A DNA stretch of 64,000 nt, from positions 3,295,701-3,359,700 of the forward strand of contig OZ025886.1 in assembly GCA_964019415.1 (NCBI GenBank), in the 5' to 3' direction. Origin of the DNA: Ianthella basta. Lineage: Eukaryota > Porifera > Demospongiae > Verongiida > Ianthellidae. This document shows, in pieces, positions 58,001 to 64,000 of the stretch. Every line of letters begins with the position of its first letter. Within the stretch, counting starts at the first letter, position 1. The notes under the pieces were generated by a model. The model saw only the letters and a list, made by a program, of their open reading frames with translations, did not search any database and was not told where the DNA came from. Both the position numbers and the translations under genes were made by a program.

Positions 58001-61000
58001 CCCTGGAAGACAAAGATCCTCTTCCCAAAGCCAGCCTTCACTTTTGGTAAATGGAGGCCATTTGATGATGCAGATCTAGTGCCATGGCTGTGTAAGGACA
58101 CTGCTGGCCTGAGAAGGCAGGAATGGTAGGGAGGACTGGACTGTGCCTTGAGATGCAGCAGAACATTGTTACCACTTCACTTAGCTTCCTTCCTGAAGCA
58201 AGTGTGGGCCAACCCAAGTCCTTATGCATAGAGGTGGCAGACGCTCCCCAGTGACACTGGAGAAGAAGGTGTGCAGCATAATTCTGAGGGCACTCCAGCC
58301 TGGCACTTTCTGCTGCTGTACAAGTGCTCCAGATGATGTCAGCATAGGTAAAATGGGCAGAATGTAGGCGTTATAGTAGCATAGTATGGCTTCTTTTGGT
58401 AGGAACCAAGCTATCTTGCGAAGAAGGTTGAACCCTTTGGATGTTTTACTACAACAGTATGACTGCAGGTGGATGACAGCAGCTCCTCCCAGTGTCACAG
58501 GAAGCTGCTAGTATTGCTGCTAAAGAGGGCAAGCCCTTGGTTTCTGGAGCTTGCGGACCGTGCCTCCATTAAACTTGAGAATCTCCACTCCAGGATAGAC
58601 CGCCTGCCTTGATACAGAAGACGAACAACCTTGTGGATACTGTGCTGGGGCTGGAAGCCAGTTGGTGCACAGCGGTATCTATGTACATACATACAACCTG
58701 TAGCTCTATTGGAACAAGTTGCAATCTCCAACTCAGCTAGATGTTTCTAACAGAAGCATTGGCACCATATTCACACTACTTGTGTGAATATGGTGTACAG
58801 GAGGCAACTGCAAGCTACATTGTAGATATGTACGCATATCTCGGTATGACTATGATTATTACCCAAGACAGAGGAGAGCCAAGGTCATGGGTGATAACTT
58901 GATATCACATGAGGAAAGGGATGTAACTGGTTTCTATCCCATCTGATTGGATATGCACACGTTTTAAGTCCTATTCTGCAGTGCTAATCTGTGACATTAA
59001 TCTTCTTCATGCGCCATTAAAGAGATGCACTTTCTGGTTAAGGATGGACTAGAGGGTAGCACAAATGATACTTAGTCCAACGTGGTACAACCAGAGACTA
59101 CCCAACCAGGCGTCACTTGGGTCAGGTGAGGATGAGCATGTGTTGTATGTGCAAATGAAGGAGGCATCATGGAGGACCACAACAGTAGTGTCGTGGTAAC
59201 AACTAAGATGTCAAGAGGTGATAGTTGCTAGATTAAAGGATAATTGCTGCGTAGAAATGATTGAGAAGGAAAGGATAATAAGCGTAAGTACAGCAAGGCT
59301 TGATGGAAGGAGCCACGTCCAAAGACAAGGCCTGATGGAAGGAGCTACATTTGAAGACCTTAAAGGCAACCTGTCAAAACACGTCACGATCGGCGTCGTC
59401 ACTGTCTGTAGACCTAAGCCGTTTCAAAGGTCTACGGACAGTGACGATGCCAATCGCGACTTGTTTTGACAGGTTGCCTTTAAGGTGTTCGGACGTAGCT
59501 CCTTCCATCAGGCCTTGTCTTCGGACGTGGCTCCTTCCATCGGGCCTTGCTGTGTTTACGCTTATTATCCTTTCCTTCTCAACCATTTCTACGCAGCAAT
59601 TATCCTTTAATCTGGCAACAATCAACTCAAGCATGGTTTACATGGGCTGCGGAGTGAGTGGTTGCTGGCAGAGCGTCGTAGCTCAGTGGCTAGAGCACTG
59701 GCAGCTAAAGCCAGATGTCCTGGGTTCGATTCCAGGCGGCGCCACTTTCTTTGCAGCCCAAAGTCATTTCAAAGGTCTACGGACAGTGACAACGCCGATC
59801 GTGACTTGTTTCGACAGGTTGCCTTTAAGGTCTTCGGATGTAGCTCCTTCCATTGGGCCTTGTCTTCGGACATGGCTCCTTCCATTGGGCCTTGCTGTGC
59901 TTACGCTTATTATCCTTTCCTTCTCAAGAGGTGATAGTTATGTTGATAGGTGATAGCTATCACTTATTTTTCGTCCAGTGGTTGTTAGGTTCCTAGTTAT
60001 TACTGGGAGATAGCTAAGTTATCACTGGTTGATAACTTCCTTACCCTACACTAAAATGCTTTGATGTTACCATCCACTGGGACAGAATTGCAGTAACTGT
60101 AAGAAATACAAGTGGAGATGGAACTGACACTAGAGTGTAGGTGTTTGCCGTTACAGTATCTGCATACTATGGTGGTTCTATTGCTCAGAAAAGTAGGCCA
60201 TACGTACTTAGTTTAGAAACATTTTGAGAAGAGAATGTATCCCTCATCTTCTTCTTTTCAGCATACATATGTTGTACGGAGACACACCAGTGTCCACATA
60301 AGATGAAGTGTACGTATGTTCTTAGCACTGCACTCAGTTGAGTACTATCTTTATTGTTTACTGCTTGAATCCACTGGAATCCGTTTGGATTTGAATGGAT
60401 TGAAATGTATTTGAAAGAAAGATAGGCCGTCTACCGTAAGGGACTCCACGTGCACTTCTACTGTTCATGTACTGTATACACTGCTTTCTTACCATGAGCA
60501 GCTTTGTGCTCTTCATTGCAATCGTTAGTAATTTGTTGAATTACTGGGGCGATTTGCAATTTTATCTGATGCCAGTTGAGCAACTTGGTGTAAACCCCTT
60601 CCACTGTTCCCTCATGGCAATCATAAACAGTAGTTAATGCAGTTTTTGGTGTTGATCAACACTGCATTCGTCAAAATGCATGTTGCCTTCATGAGCCTTG
60701 TTTGTGTGGTTGCTTTCATTGGGTGTAGCAAGGCTGCTTGCAATTTATGCATGAATAGTTATTATTGCTACTGCACTGTATATTCCACTGATGCCTCCCC
60801 AGGATGAGAATGAAATATATACTCAAACTATCACACCAATCTATCTATTAGGACCTGAGTATTTTGATCATCTGTGACTGAAATTACAGTGATCATTTTT
60901 GCTGATGTGCAGGCACGAACCGTTACTTCCAAAGAGTTATTAGCAGTTTCAACATTGAAACCAGCTTCGTGGATGCTACTGATGCCTGCAATGTGGAAAA

Positions 61001-63688
61001 AGCTATTCAGAGCAATACCAAGGTTACTGCTGACTGTTAGCAGCATCCAGTACACATATTAATTTGCATTACCCACTGTTTCTATAGGTAGTGTGGATTG
61101 AAACACCTACAAACCCAACTCTGAAAATTATTGACATCAAAGCGGTGGCTGACATTGTGCATCGCCACAAGGTGTGTAGTTTCAAACAGTGATCTGTTGA
61201 CAGTGCTTTGCTTAGTTGTTTATATATTTGCTGTACAGGATATATTATTGGTAGTGGACAACACGTTTATGACTCCGTACTTCCAGGTAAGCTTGTGGGA
61301 ATCTATGCCACACAGATATCTTCATTCCAGTGCCCTCATACTGCAAGTGTCTTGTATTTCCTTGACAGAGACCGGTTGATTTAGGTGCAGATGTGGTATT
61401 GCACTCAATGACCAAGTACCTCAACGGTTTGTTTCTGCATGCCATAATGAGTGTCTTTATTAGTAAATTGAATGCTCACTAAATCAGGCTGGTTGGCCAA
61501 ACCCCTGAATACAGACCTTTTTGAATCGCTTGTCCACACCGCGTACTGGTATCCAGTAAGTGCTTGCACAATATTATACGAATTCATACACATACAATAT
61601 ACTGTAATTGCATAATCTAGTGTTGACATAGCTTGCAACCTAGAGGTTTTATACAGCAATAATGCTCATGTTTATGTATAATACCATGATTTCGACTTCG
61701 GTACCCAGTGCCCGGTGTGGACAACTAACCGAAAAAGGTCTTTATCAGAATGAGTGTGCAGTTTCCTGTTCTGATAGTGCTGGACAGTAATTCAATCCAA
61801 TGTTTATTTAAACTTACATGCATACATTCTGATCACATGAATTCACTGCATCTACTGTTCAGCCACTACTTGACAATGGTATGATTCCCTCCATCTAAGA
61901 CTAAATGATATTTATGTTGGCCGTTTTCATTCAACCAGTACATAAGTATGTAATCATGCTGCCACTAAGAATATGGATTCTTCACAAGGCAACGTATTTG
62001 ACTGTGCTGGGATACTGAGTGGATGCTCTATTTTTATCGACTGATTGACTTGATATAGGAGAGAATTCTAGAGTCTTTCACAGGGTACAAATTTAATGAA
62101 AACAGAATGTTTCAGCCATGGAGGACTTCTTCAGCTATTAGTACACCGTCTAACAGCTGAAGGAGGCATGCAACCCAAATATTGAGCAAGTTCATTGACT
62201 TTATGCTTTGTATGTAAACTCCCCTGATTTTAAGTTCAATGTACATGGTAATGAACCACTATATACAGTAACCTCTACAGTGTGGACATCCCTACAATCA
62301 GGACACTTTCCTTATTCCTGAAGGGTGTCCACATTATTGCCATTGTATTTAGCTCTTAAATACTATGTGAGTAGGGAATATACTCATATAAGTAAGCAAA
62401 ATAGTAGTGTTAGTGACAAATGTACTCACAAATATACTCATACGTAGTAATGTACTGTACAGATCAACGATATTCTGCATCTGAATGTGCGAAATTGTCT
62501 TCATAGTTTAACCTGTGGAAACGTGTCCAGAGAGAAGATACCTTGTGGTTGTAGTCACAGTAAAGTGGCTGGAATCAAAGGATGTCTAAGACTAAACCTT
62601 CCTAGCCTTGCACTTTGGACATCCTATAATCATAGAAATTTGGATCTTATGCCTTAGCTCCAGGCCAATGGTTTACCTCAAGGTAAACGACGTACCTGCC
62701 CTGACCCCAACTGTATGTTCACACATGTACTTGTGACTGATGTAAGTCTGTGCAACAGACACATGTATGTTGTAGCCCTACTGTGTGTCATGTATGCAGC
62801 CCTACTGTATATCACATATTACAGCTACTGTACTCAATACATTATCAATGGAAGGATCCCCCATCTCTCTTGGTAGGCCATGCTGATGTTCTGATGGGAG
62901 TTCTATGCACCAGTAATGATGAGCTGGCTAAGAAGTTAAACTTTCTGCAGCTTGGTGAGCTAAATGATGTCAAGCATGTGCAGCAAGTTGCTATTGATTG
63001 TATTCTCTGTGCTGTAGCTGTGGGCTGTGTTCCCAGTCCCTTTGATTGCTACTTGGCCAACAGAGGACTGAAGACACTGCACCTGAGGATGCGTGAACAT
63101 GAAAAGAATGCTACAGCTATTGCCAAATACCTTGAGAAGTCACCCTTTGTGGTACAAGTGTTTTATCCAGGTAATTGCTAGGACAGGACTATTGCAGACA
63201 GGGCTGCTGAGAGTGACTTGCATCCTAGCATGTTGATTACGTCATATACTATTTGACATTCAAAACTTACACTTCCACATTATTAGTATTGTACTATAAT
63301 TCAAGACTCTTACTCCATTAACTACCCCTCTTTCAAGCCAAGACCCTAACTCTTGCTTACTACTCAGTCTGAGAAGACACTCTAATACTGAATTTTAATT
63401 GCTAGGAATATGGCAGATTTGTAAGTTAATTGTGACACATACCGTATGAGTATAAAGAAAATAACAGGGAGGATTGATGTTCACCACTGCTGCATGATCT
63501 TGGTGTAACTGTGATCACTGAGTACATATAGTGCTTGTCACTTCTGCTTTCTATTGCACTGTACAGGCCTGCCTTCGCACCCTCAGCATGAATTGGCCAA
63601 AAAGCAGTGCAAAGGGTTTGGCGGAATGGTTTCATTTAGGATAAAGGGAGAGCTTGCCAACAGCAAGGCATTTTTACAGAGTGTGAAG
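37937..63688 (+). CDS. CTH: Cystathionine gamma-lyase, exons 1-10 (3' end outside window)
   Basis: Ten exons, all AG/GT bordered and in phase: 37937-38131, 50622-50706, 57137-57232, 60913-61022, 61088-61171, 61239-61286, 61369-61426, 62877-62954, 63018-63170 and 63567-63688. They total 343 codons of about 400. The enzyme is a PLP-dependent cytosolic lyase of transsulfuration, cleaving cystathionine to cysteine, 2-oxobutyrate and ammonia, and also producing H2S. Visible signatures: Y-x-R in DYTRGGNPTR, SGLAAT, DVYGGTNRYF, WIETPTNPT, the VVDNTF aspartate, and SMTKYLNG with the PLP Schiff-base lysine, then VPSPFDCYL and RGLKTLHLRM. No stop or frameshift occurs. The start ATG (AACATGG) is the first in frame. 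Introns 1 (12.5 kb), 2 (6.4 kb) and 3 (3.7 kb) are swollen by transposons. Cystathionine beta-lyase or gamma-synthase relatives are less likely given the animal-type N-terminus (FPHFATNAIHAGQ). Confidence 0.93.
38180..38880. mobile_element. MITE-like element with GGGGTAACTTCG termini (CTH intron 1)
   Basis: GGGTAACTTCGCGAATGGGG and a second GGGGTAACTTCGTAAA lie at the left. Inverted counterparts CACGAAGTTACCCCA (about 38,673) and CACGGAGTTACCCCA (about 38,858) lie at the right. Terminal motifs are duplicated at both ends, as in nested or compound MITEs. Non-coding. Confidence 0.5.
38930..39600. mobile_element. Second, diverged copy of the 17063-17785 repeat family
   Basis: Shared blocks in the same order are TATAACTTTAGATTGGCGTA, GAGATTACA-GGTC, GTTAGAAGTGACA, TGCCA-ATCTCTGGCCA-CTGA and GGATCACATGATA. 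This copy has lost its terminal inverted repeats. Confidence 0.6.
39835..40080 (+). repeat. Direct repeat of 38,255-38,480
   Basis: Both contain GTACTC-GGCACACAG-ATGCTGACTCTA, then GGGGTACGG-AA-TTCA and CTCACTCAGCGC-TG-AAAACT-like blocks. It is a dispersed non-coding repeat present twice in CTH intron 1. Confidence 0.55.
40081..42170. other. CTH intron 1, unclassified stretch
   Basis: No family recognised. Frames at 41,273-41,461 and 41,458-41,889 (143 codons, start MMDDCKDIHS) show no motif I can name. A small inverted repeat of CCATCACCATCACC with GGTGACGGTGATGG lies at 40,882-40,925. Confidence 0.35.
42180..42890 (+). mobile_element. LINE RT C-terminal remnant
   Basis: Plus frames with stops read SKSKCLLIHPKRKCLSALNI, then VEPVETFKLLGVIIDHHLHW, then CCLTDSTHFQRLQNYAGHII. 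F-K-L-LG-V-x-I-D-x-x-L-x-W followed by LQNYAGHII is the motif-E/thumb signature of jockey/CR1-type LINEs. Frameshifts abound. Confidence 0.75.
42996..43055 (+). repeat. TATG/TATA microsatellite
   Basis: A run of TATG tetramers with TATATA interruptions. Confidence 0.95.
43620..44970 (+). mobile_element. LINE remnant with degenerate reverse transcriptase
   Basis: Order of recognisable pieces: basic helical segment (43,701-43,904, KKDLYRKALNEKTYEARKKY); APEDWQRAIIVPIHKK (about 44,276-44,325); GFRSGRGCIDQIFMIRQL (44,452-44,510); MFIDLEKAYDKVWRE (RT motif A, about 44,540-44,590); LRQGCPLSLWLFNIFLD (motif B, about 44,717); and LLIADDTVVMPQTE (motif C, IADD instead of YADD, about 44,834). Deletions and frameshifts occur between blocks. 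Antisense-free, same strand as CTH. It ends near 44,890-44,970 in unrelated sequence. Confidence 0.85.
44970..45780. other. CTH intron 1, unclassified
   Basis: Open frames on both strands at 45,031-45,411 have no recognised motif. No repeat ends seen. Confidence 0.3.
45782..46195. repeat. Inverted pair of tRNA-derived SINE-like repeats
   Basis: GGACCACAACCAGCAACC (45,829-45,846) with upstream AAAGGGAAGGGGAAAATGGC is inverted at 46,100-46,150 as GGTTGCTGGTTGTGGTCC ... CTGTTTTTCCCTTT. Each unit has a GGCTCAGCAACT or complement block and a GGTTG-TGGTC block reminiscent of degenerate Pol III A and B boxes. I call these SINE-like tentatively. Confidence 0.5.
46830..48190 (-). mobile_element. RLE-type retrotransposon remnant (RT C-terminus and endonuclease), minus strand
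   Basis: Pieces in order on the minus strand: NITSEGRQYLGLVIGSADTS then VKTHPHAAYAARTYWLS (48,110-47,930); VLPTRLDGLSMTNSQDECDH (47,795-47,730); QFNVEHALTCSHGGFRFMRH then NEIRDLTAKLF (about 47,385-47,290); and TFFDVRVFNPHASNN (about 47,125). The C-F-x-V-x-HAL-x-C-x3-GGF-x4-RHN-E zinc knuckle followed by ARLDI and FFDVRVFNP fits the C-terminal zinc-finger plus PD-(D/E)xK-like endonuclease of RLE-class non-LTR elements. In-frame stops (for example after ARLDIQV) mark it as dead. Confidence 0.7.
48396..49180. mobile_element. Large foldback element, arms about 360 bp
   Basis: The left arm (about 48,430-48,765) and right arm (about 48,825-49,180) are inverted copies. Shared blocks include GAGTCTAATGAAAGTCA, GGGAAAATTGGCACCAGCTG, AATTCGCCCTTTCTCTCCTT and GGTTGATAAG-type sequence. 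The left terminus (TACGTAAGATGAACGAGT) is duplicated near the centre (48,770). No coding sequence. It resembles foldback/compound MITEs. Confidence 0.75.
49181..50621. other. CTH intron 1, right end
   Basis: Unique sequence with no recognised repeat. Palindromes of GTACGTACG occur near 50,244 and 50,285. The CTH exon 2 acceptor ends it. Confidence 0.4.
50622..50706 (+). CDS. CTH: CTH exon 2
   Basis: It encodes DPYDYTRGGNPTRTVLETCV then ASLEGVKYG, including the Tyr and Arg that contact PLP of the partner subunit in the family. Acceptor ATCCTCAG, donor GTATGT; 85 nt. Confidence 0.92.
51163..51651. mobile_element. MITE with TA-ending TIRs (about 490 bp)
   Basis: TATAGTGGGAAATATTGGCG at the left and AATATTTCCCGCTATA at the right are inverted. 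Pairing continues over GGGCATAAATTT / AAATTTAATGCCC. The ends read TA on both sides, consistent with a TA duplication. It lies in CTH intron 2. Confidence 0.6.
51715..51845. repeat. Hairpin with TTACACAGTGGAGCATTAACC arms
   Basis: AAGCTGTTACACAGTGGAGC ... ACCATGGTCC pairs with GGACCATGGC ... GTGCTCCATTGTGTAATAGC. The same arm sequence occurs alone at 32,730-32,765 and 24,640-24,660, so this is the terminus of a dispersed family. Confidence 0.7.
51840..52678 (+). repeat. Dispersed repeat family copy B, interrupted by the RLE element
   Basis: It is colinear with 24,640-25,230 (TTTATTATTTCTAGTTTCTT, AGTCCTGGAGCTCAAGGTGT, GAATACAGCCAGTTGAAA, GGTTTGTGTG-TAC). It continues after the retrotransposon at 55,434-55,530 with AAATACAGAAAATGTCACGG, matching AAACGTGGAAAATGTCAAGG of copy A. 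Confidence 0.7.
52638..55232 (+). CDS. Reverse transcriptase with C-terminal RLE-type endonuclease (864 codons)
   Basis: The first about 14 codons (from ATG 52638) are flanking repeat DNA, so this is not the native start. RT blocks: GGPDGLKPQHLKDM (about residue 160), KGGGIRPIAIGCTLRRLAAK (about 218-237), LLKLDFSNAFNSIRRD (motif A, about 285), GVQQGDPLGPLLFCLT (motif B, about 335) and FYLDDGTLGG (motif C, about 368, YLDD rather than YADD), then an LLGSPIG motif E. The C-terminus has CLHCGAEVDALSTHGLSC then GRHYRHAALNDVI (about 678-710), KRPDGVTVVPWKSGKHLVW and WDAT (about 737-760). CCHC knuckle, R-H and PD ... D match the R2/CRE/NeSL-type restriction-like endonuclease. The lineage within that class is not resolved. 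Confidence 0.85.
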   Translation: MVCVLLLSENKKNNDHTSWDRLSRFSSRCLRLPRRGAQGGSLATLVNRQIEAETDPPDATADPRPNRGQYLSKDPLRSLAARVSAKLEEGDFKGAVRIASSEETLAPLDNTTFAALQDKHPPPHPDSVYPLLQEDVWPHPISVSDKSILRAIRSFPNGSAGGPDGLKPQHLKDMIGPSVSCCGLLPALGHFVELVLEGRTPPLWRPFFFGANLTALQKKGGGIRPIAIGCTLRRLAAKVMGGELKEEMRELLAPWQLGYGVRKGAEAAVHAARLYLHNLDSTKALLKLDFSNAFNSIRRDKMFRAVLELAPRLFRFVHSAYSSPSTLFWGDQTIQSAEGVQQGDPLGPLLFCLTIHQLGPKLISEFQMFYLDDGTLGGTADDLRHDLEEVVRVGAEIGLELNEVKSEIICNSCNRDTIDPLLLSIPGALVVEPQEATLLGSPIGEVSSISSTLADKCNALKTMGDRLAHLSTHDAIVLLKHSFALPKLMHCLRTAPCFLSSRLQDYDELLKSIVSDITNIRFPDDSTSWSQATLPVRLGGLGIRRAVQLAPSAYLASIAASSDLVRRIVPPHLHDAPLSNQGEAEACWSKGHSLPPPEGEARLHQRSWDSIVVVSVADSLLQTAPSPTARARLLACSTRESGAWLEALPISPLGLRMEDQTVRIAIGLRLGTPLCSPHTCLHCGAEVDALSTHGLSCRRSQGRHYRHAALNDVIHRSLSAANVPSRLEPSGLERADGKRPDGVTVVPWKSGKHLVWDATSPVTFAPSYLLSATNEAGAVAAAAESKKKSKYSCLGPAYFFTPVAIETSGACGPLTLEFLRDLGNRLRQATGEESSFAYLLQRLSVAVQRGNAASVLGTSSLSID
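52679..55433 (+). mobile_element. RLE-class non-LTR retrotransposon, 5' truncated, in CTH intron 2
   Basis: The element is flanked by 11-bp copies AAGAAGAATAA (52668-52678 and 55434-55444) lying in the AATAAG microsatellite of repeat copy B. It contains one uninterrupted frame and a 3' tail of TTGATT-type repeats (about 55,226-55,290), an AT-rich stretch and A10. The 5' end lies inside the coding sequence, so N-terminal zinc fingers are missing. The inserted strand is the same as CTH. Absence of frameshifts suggests a young insertion. Confidence 0.8.
55445..57136. other. CTH intron 2, right part, with a direct repeat
   Basis: Copy B ends near 55,530; the rest is mostly unique. A 135-bp segment (TGTATTGTTCTATATCCTTG ... 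GAGCCATTGCATGAATAGG) occurs twice, at about 56,557-56,686 and 56,858-56,982, in direct orientation and about 300 bp apart. Confidence 0.6.
57137..57232 (+). CDS. CTH: CTH exon 3
   Basis: It encodes ITASSGLAATSMVLQTMKSG then DHVLSVNDVYGG. The SGLAAT loop and the VYGG tyrosine stack on or bind PLP. Acceptor CTTCCTCCAG, donor GTTAGT; 96 nt. Confidence 0.88.
57233..58029. other. CTH intron 3, left part
   Basis: No repeat family or RNA gene recognised. Unique sequence. Confidence 0.4.
58030..58740 (-). mobile_element. LINE RT C-terminal remnant, minus strand
   Basis: The minus strand encodes GFQPQHSIHKVVRLLYQ (58,650-58,600) and then CCSKTSKGFNLLRKIAWFLP then KEAILCYYNAYILPIL (58,460-58,350). 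It ends with scrambled pieces of the thumb and C-terminus (for example LQCHWGAS). K-x-F-x-LLR-K-x-x-x-FLP-x-x-A-x-x-x-YYNAY-x-LP is the region after RT motif E in LINEs. Several frame changes. Confidence 0.65.
58763..58795. repeat. Perfect 14-bp hairpin
   Basis: CACCATATTCACAC and its complement GTGTGAATATGGTG enclose a five-base spacer (TACTT). Confidence 0.85.
59214..59945. mobile_element. Compound foldback with three about 190-bp copies and a tRNA-like insert
   Basis: Left arm 59,222-59,408 (ATTAAAGGATAATTGCTGCG ... GAAGGAGCTACATTTGAAG ... CACTGTCTGTAGACCT) is inverted at 59,415-59,626. A third copy, in the same sense as the right arm, is at 59,757-59,935. Between the second and third copies lies a tRNA-like sequence. 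GAGGTGATAGTT occurs at both outer ends. Long plus and minus frames here result from the repeats. Confidence 0.75.
59672..59745 (+). tRNA. tRNA-like sequence, anticodon CTA (pseudo-tRNA or SINE head)
   Basis: The cloverleaf folds: D stem GCTC/GAGC, anticodon stem CTGGC/GCCAG with loop AGCTAAA, 5-nt variable loop, T stem CCTGG/CCAGG and acceptor AGCGTCG/CGGCGCC with one G-T pair and an A-C mismatch at 1-72. A box TAGCTCAGTGG and B box GGTTCGATTCC match the Pol III consensus. Position 33 is G instead of U and the anticodon would read amber UAG, so function as a normal tRNA is doubtful. It lies inside a repeat. Confidence 0.6.
59946..60912. other. CTH intron 3, right part
   Basis: It begins with short TGATAACTT/AGTTATCA palindromic pieces. 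The rest is unique and AT-rich with no recognised feature before the exon 4 acceptor. Confidence 0.4.
60913..61022 (+). CDS. CTH: CTH exon 4
   Basis: It encodes TNRYFQRVISSFNIETSFVD then ATDACNVEKAIQSNTK. Acceptor TGATGTGCAG, donor GTTACT; 110 nt. Confidence 0.9.
61088..61171 (+). CDS. CTH: CTH exon 5
   Basis: It encodes VVWIETPTNPTLKIIDIKAV then ADIVHRHK. Acceptor TTTCTATAG, donor GTGTGT; 84 nt, phase 0 on both sides. Confidence 0.92.
61239..61286 (+). CDS. CTH: CTH exon 6
   Basis: Sixteen codons, DILLVVDNTFMTPYFQ, with the aspartate that pairs with the PLP pyridine nitrogen. Acceptor GCTGTACAG, donor GTAAGC. Confidence 0.92.
61369..61426 (+). CDS. CTH: CTH exon 7 (PLP lysine)
   Basis: It encodes RPVDLGADVVLHSMTKYLN. 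The lysine in SMTK is the expected Schiff-base residue. Acceptor CCTTGACAG, donor GTTTGT; 58 nt. Confidence 0.92.
61427..62876. other. CTH intron 7, with a Penelope-terminus-like hairpin
   Basis: At 62,080-62,170, GAATGTTTCAGCCATGGAGG ACTTCTTCAGC is followed by GCTGAAGGAGGCATG, a foldback with the GTTTC plus CTTCTTCAG arrangement of the Penelope-like ends at 14,678. The remainder is unique, with no coding signal apart from exon 8. Confidence 0.45.
62877..62954 (+). CDS. CTH: CTH exon 8
   Basis: It encodes HADVLMGVLCTSNDELAKKL then NFLQL after completing the glycine of YLNG. Acceptor CTTGGTAG, donor GTGAGC; 78 nt. Confidence 0.9.
63018..63170 (+). CDS. CTH: CTH exon 9
   Basis: It encodes VGCVPSPFDCYLANRGLKTL then HLRMREHEKNATAIAKYLEK and ... 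VFYP. Acceptor TGTGCTGTAG, donor GTAATT; 153 nt. Confidence 0.92.
63567..63688 (+). CDS. CTH: CTH exon 10
   Basis: It encodes LPSHPQHELAKKQCKGFGGM then VSFRIKGELANSKAFLQSVK. Acceptor CTGTACAG, donor GTACGT; 122 nt. The remaining C-terminal exon(s) with the LAESLGG-type segment lie beyond the window. Confidence 0.92.
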
Positions 63689-64000
63689 GTACGTATGCAT
63701 CTAAAAAGGTTGTTATCAAGATCTTGTCATGAATTACAATAGTACCAATATGAGGGCCTTCCATGGCGTATTAAAGTTAGTGATCAGTTGCACATCTGAT
63801 ATCTTTTAATGTCACAATAAACACTGCTCATTGGTCTATCTACATAACCAATCATATTGTATTTCATTTAATTTGCAAGAGGCAATGTGTTGTGGGCAGC
63901 CTGTTGTATGATCATATACGTAACTGTATCATATATGTCCCAAGTTACTGATGTCCAGTTATAATTGCAAGTTTGTTATGTCGCAATGCAAAGTCAGTTG
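63689..64000. other. CTH intron after exon 10, to window edge
   Basis: AT-rich unique sequence starting with the exon 10 donor. The last CTH exon(s) are not reached. Confidence 0.5.

Noticed and set aside
59351-59953. 200-codon plus-strand ORF as a gene
   Set aside because: It translates the foldback copies and the tRNA-like insert; the same peptide occurs twice because the DNA is repeated.

Overview
The window is animal nuclear DNA. Its genes are split by introns with GT/AG borders. It carries two recognisable metazoan housekeeping genes, abundant LINE, Penelope-like and cut-and-paste transposon debris, satellites and microsatellites. The mix (MULE-like, Penelope-like, RLE-type retroelement, RecQ, THAP and HIRAN fragments) suggests an early-branching marine invertebrate such as a sponge or cnidarian, but I cannot assign a species.

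Positions 1-13,800 are a degenerate satellite field with a 70-105 bp monomer whose orientation flips near 2.8-3.4 kb. Inserted in it at 11,289-12,670 is the most interesting object of the window: a tandem array of 373-374 bp units, three direct and one inverted. Each unit carries a hammerhead ribozyme core (CTGATGA, stem II, GAAA, cleavage at GTC). This is the architecture of an animal retrozyme. A Penelope-like element remnant with a GIY-YIG endonuclease lies 2 kb away. Positions 13,800-19,450 are a second satellite (about 36-40 bp monomer) interrupted by that remnant and by a multi-level nest of transposons (15,877-19,127). The nest includes a 1.65 kb element with a 9-bp target duplication that carries a RecQ helicase exon, itself split by a 336-bp element with an internal minisatellite.

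Positions 20,170-29,780 (minus strand) hold eight phase-consistent exons of RCL1 (18S rRNA maturation); the 5' end was not found. Around it are LINE pieces, a FAR1-type fragment and a HIRAN-like fragment. Positions 31,900-33,500 hold candidate exons of an unidentified minus-strand gene, and 35,153-35,503 a THAP-domain ORF.

Positions 37,937-63,688 (plus strand) hold ten phase-consistent exons of cystathionine gamma-lyase (CTH); the 3' end lies beyond the window. Its 12.5 kb first intron and 6.4 kb second intron are filled with LINE remnants, foldback elements, MITEs and a nearly intact 5'-truncated retrotransposon of the restriction-like-endonuclease (RLE) class with an open 864-codon frame. 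A tRNA-like sequence with a CTA anticodon lies in the third intron inside a foldback.
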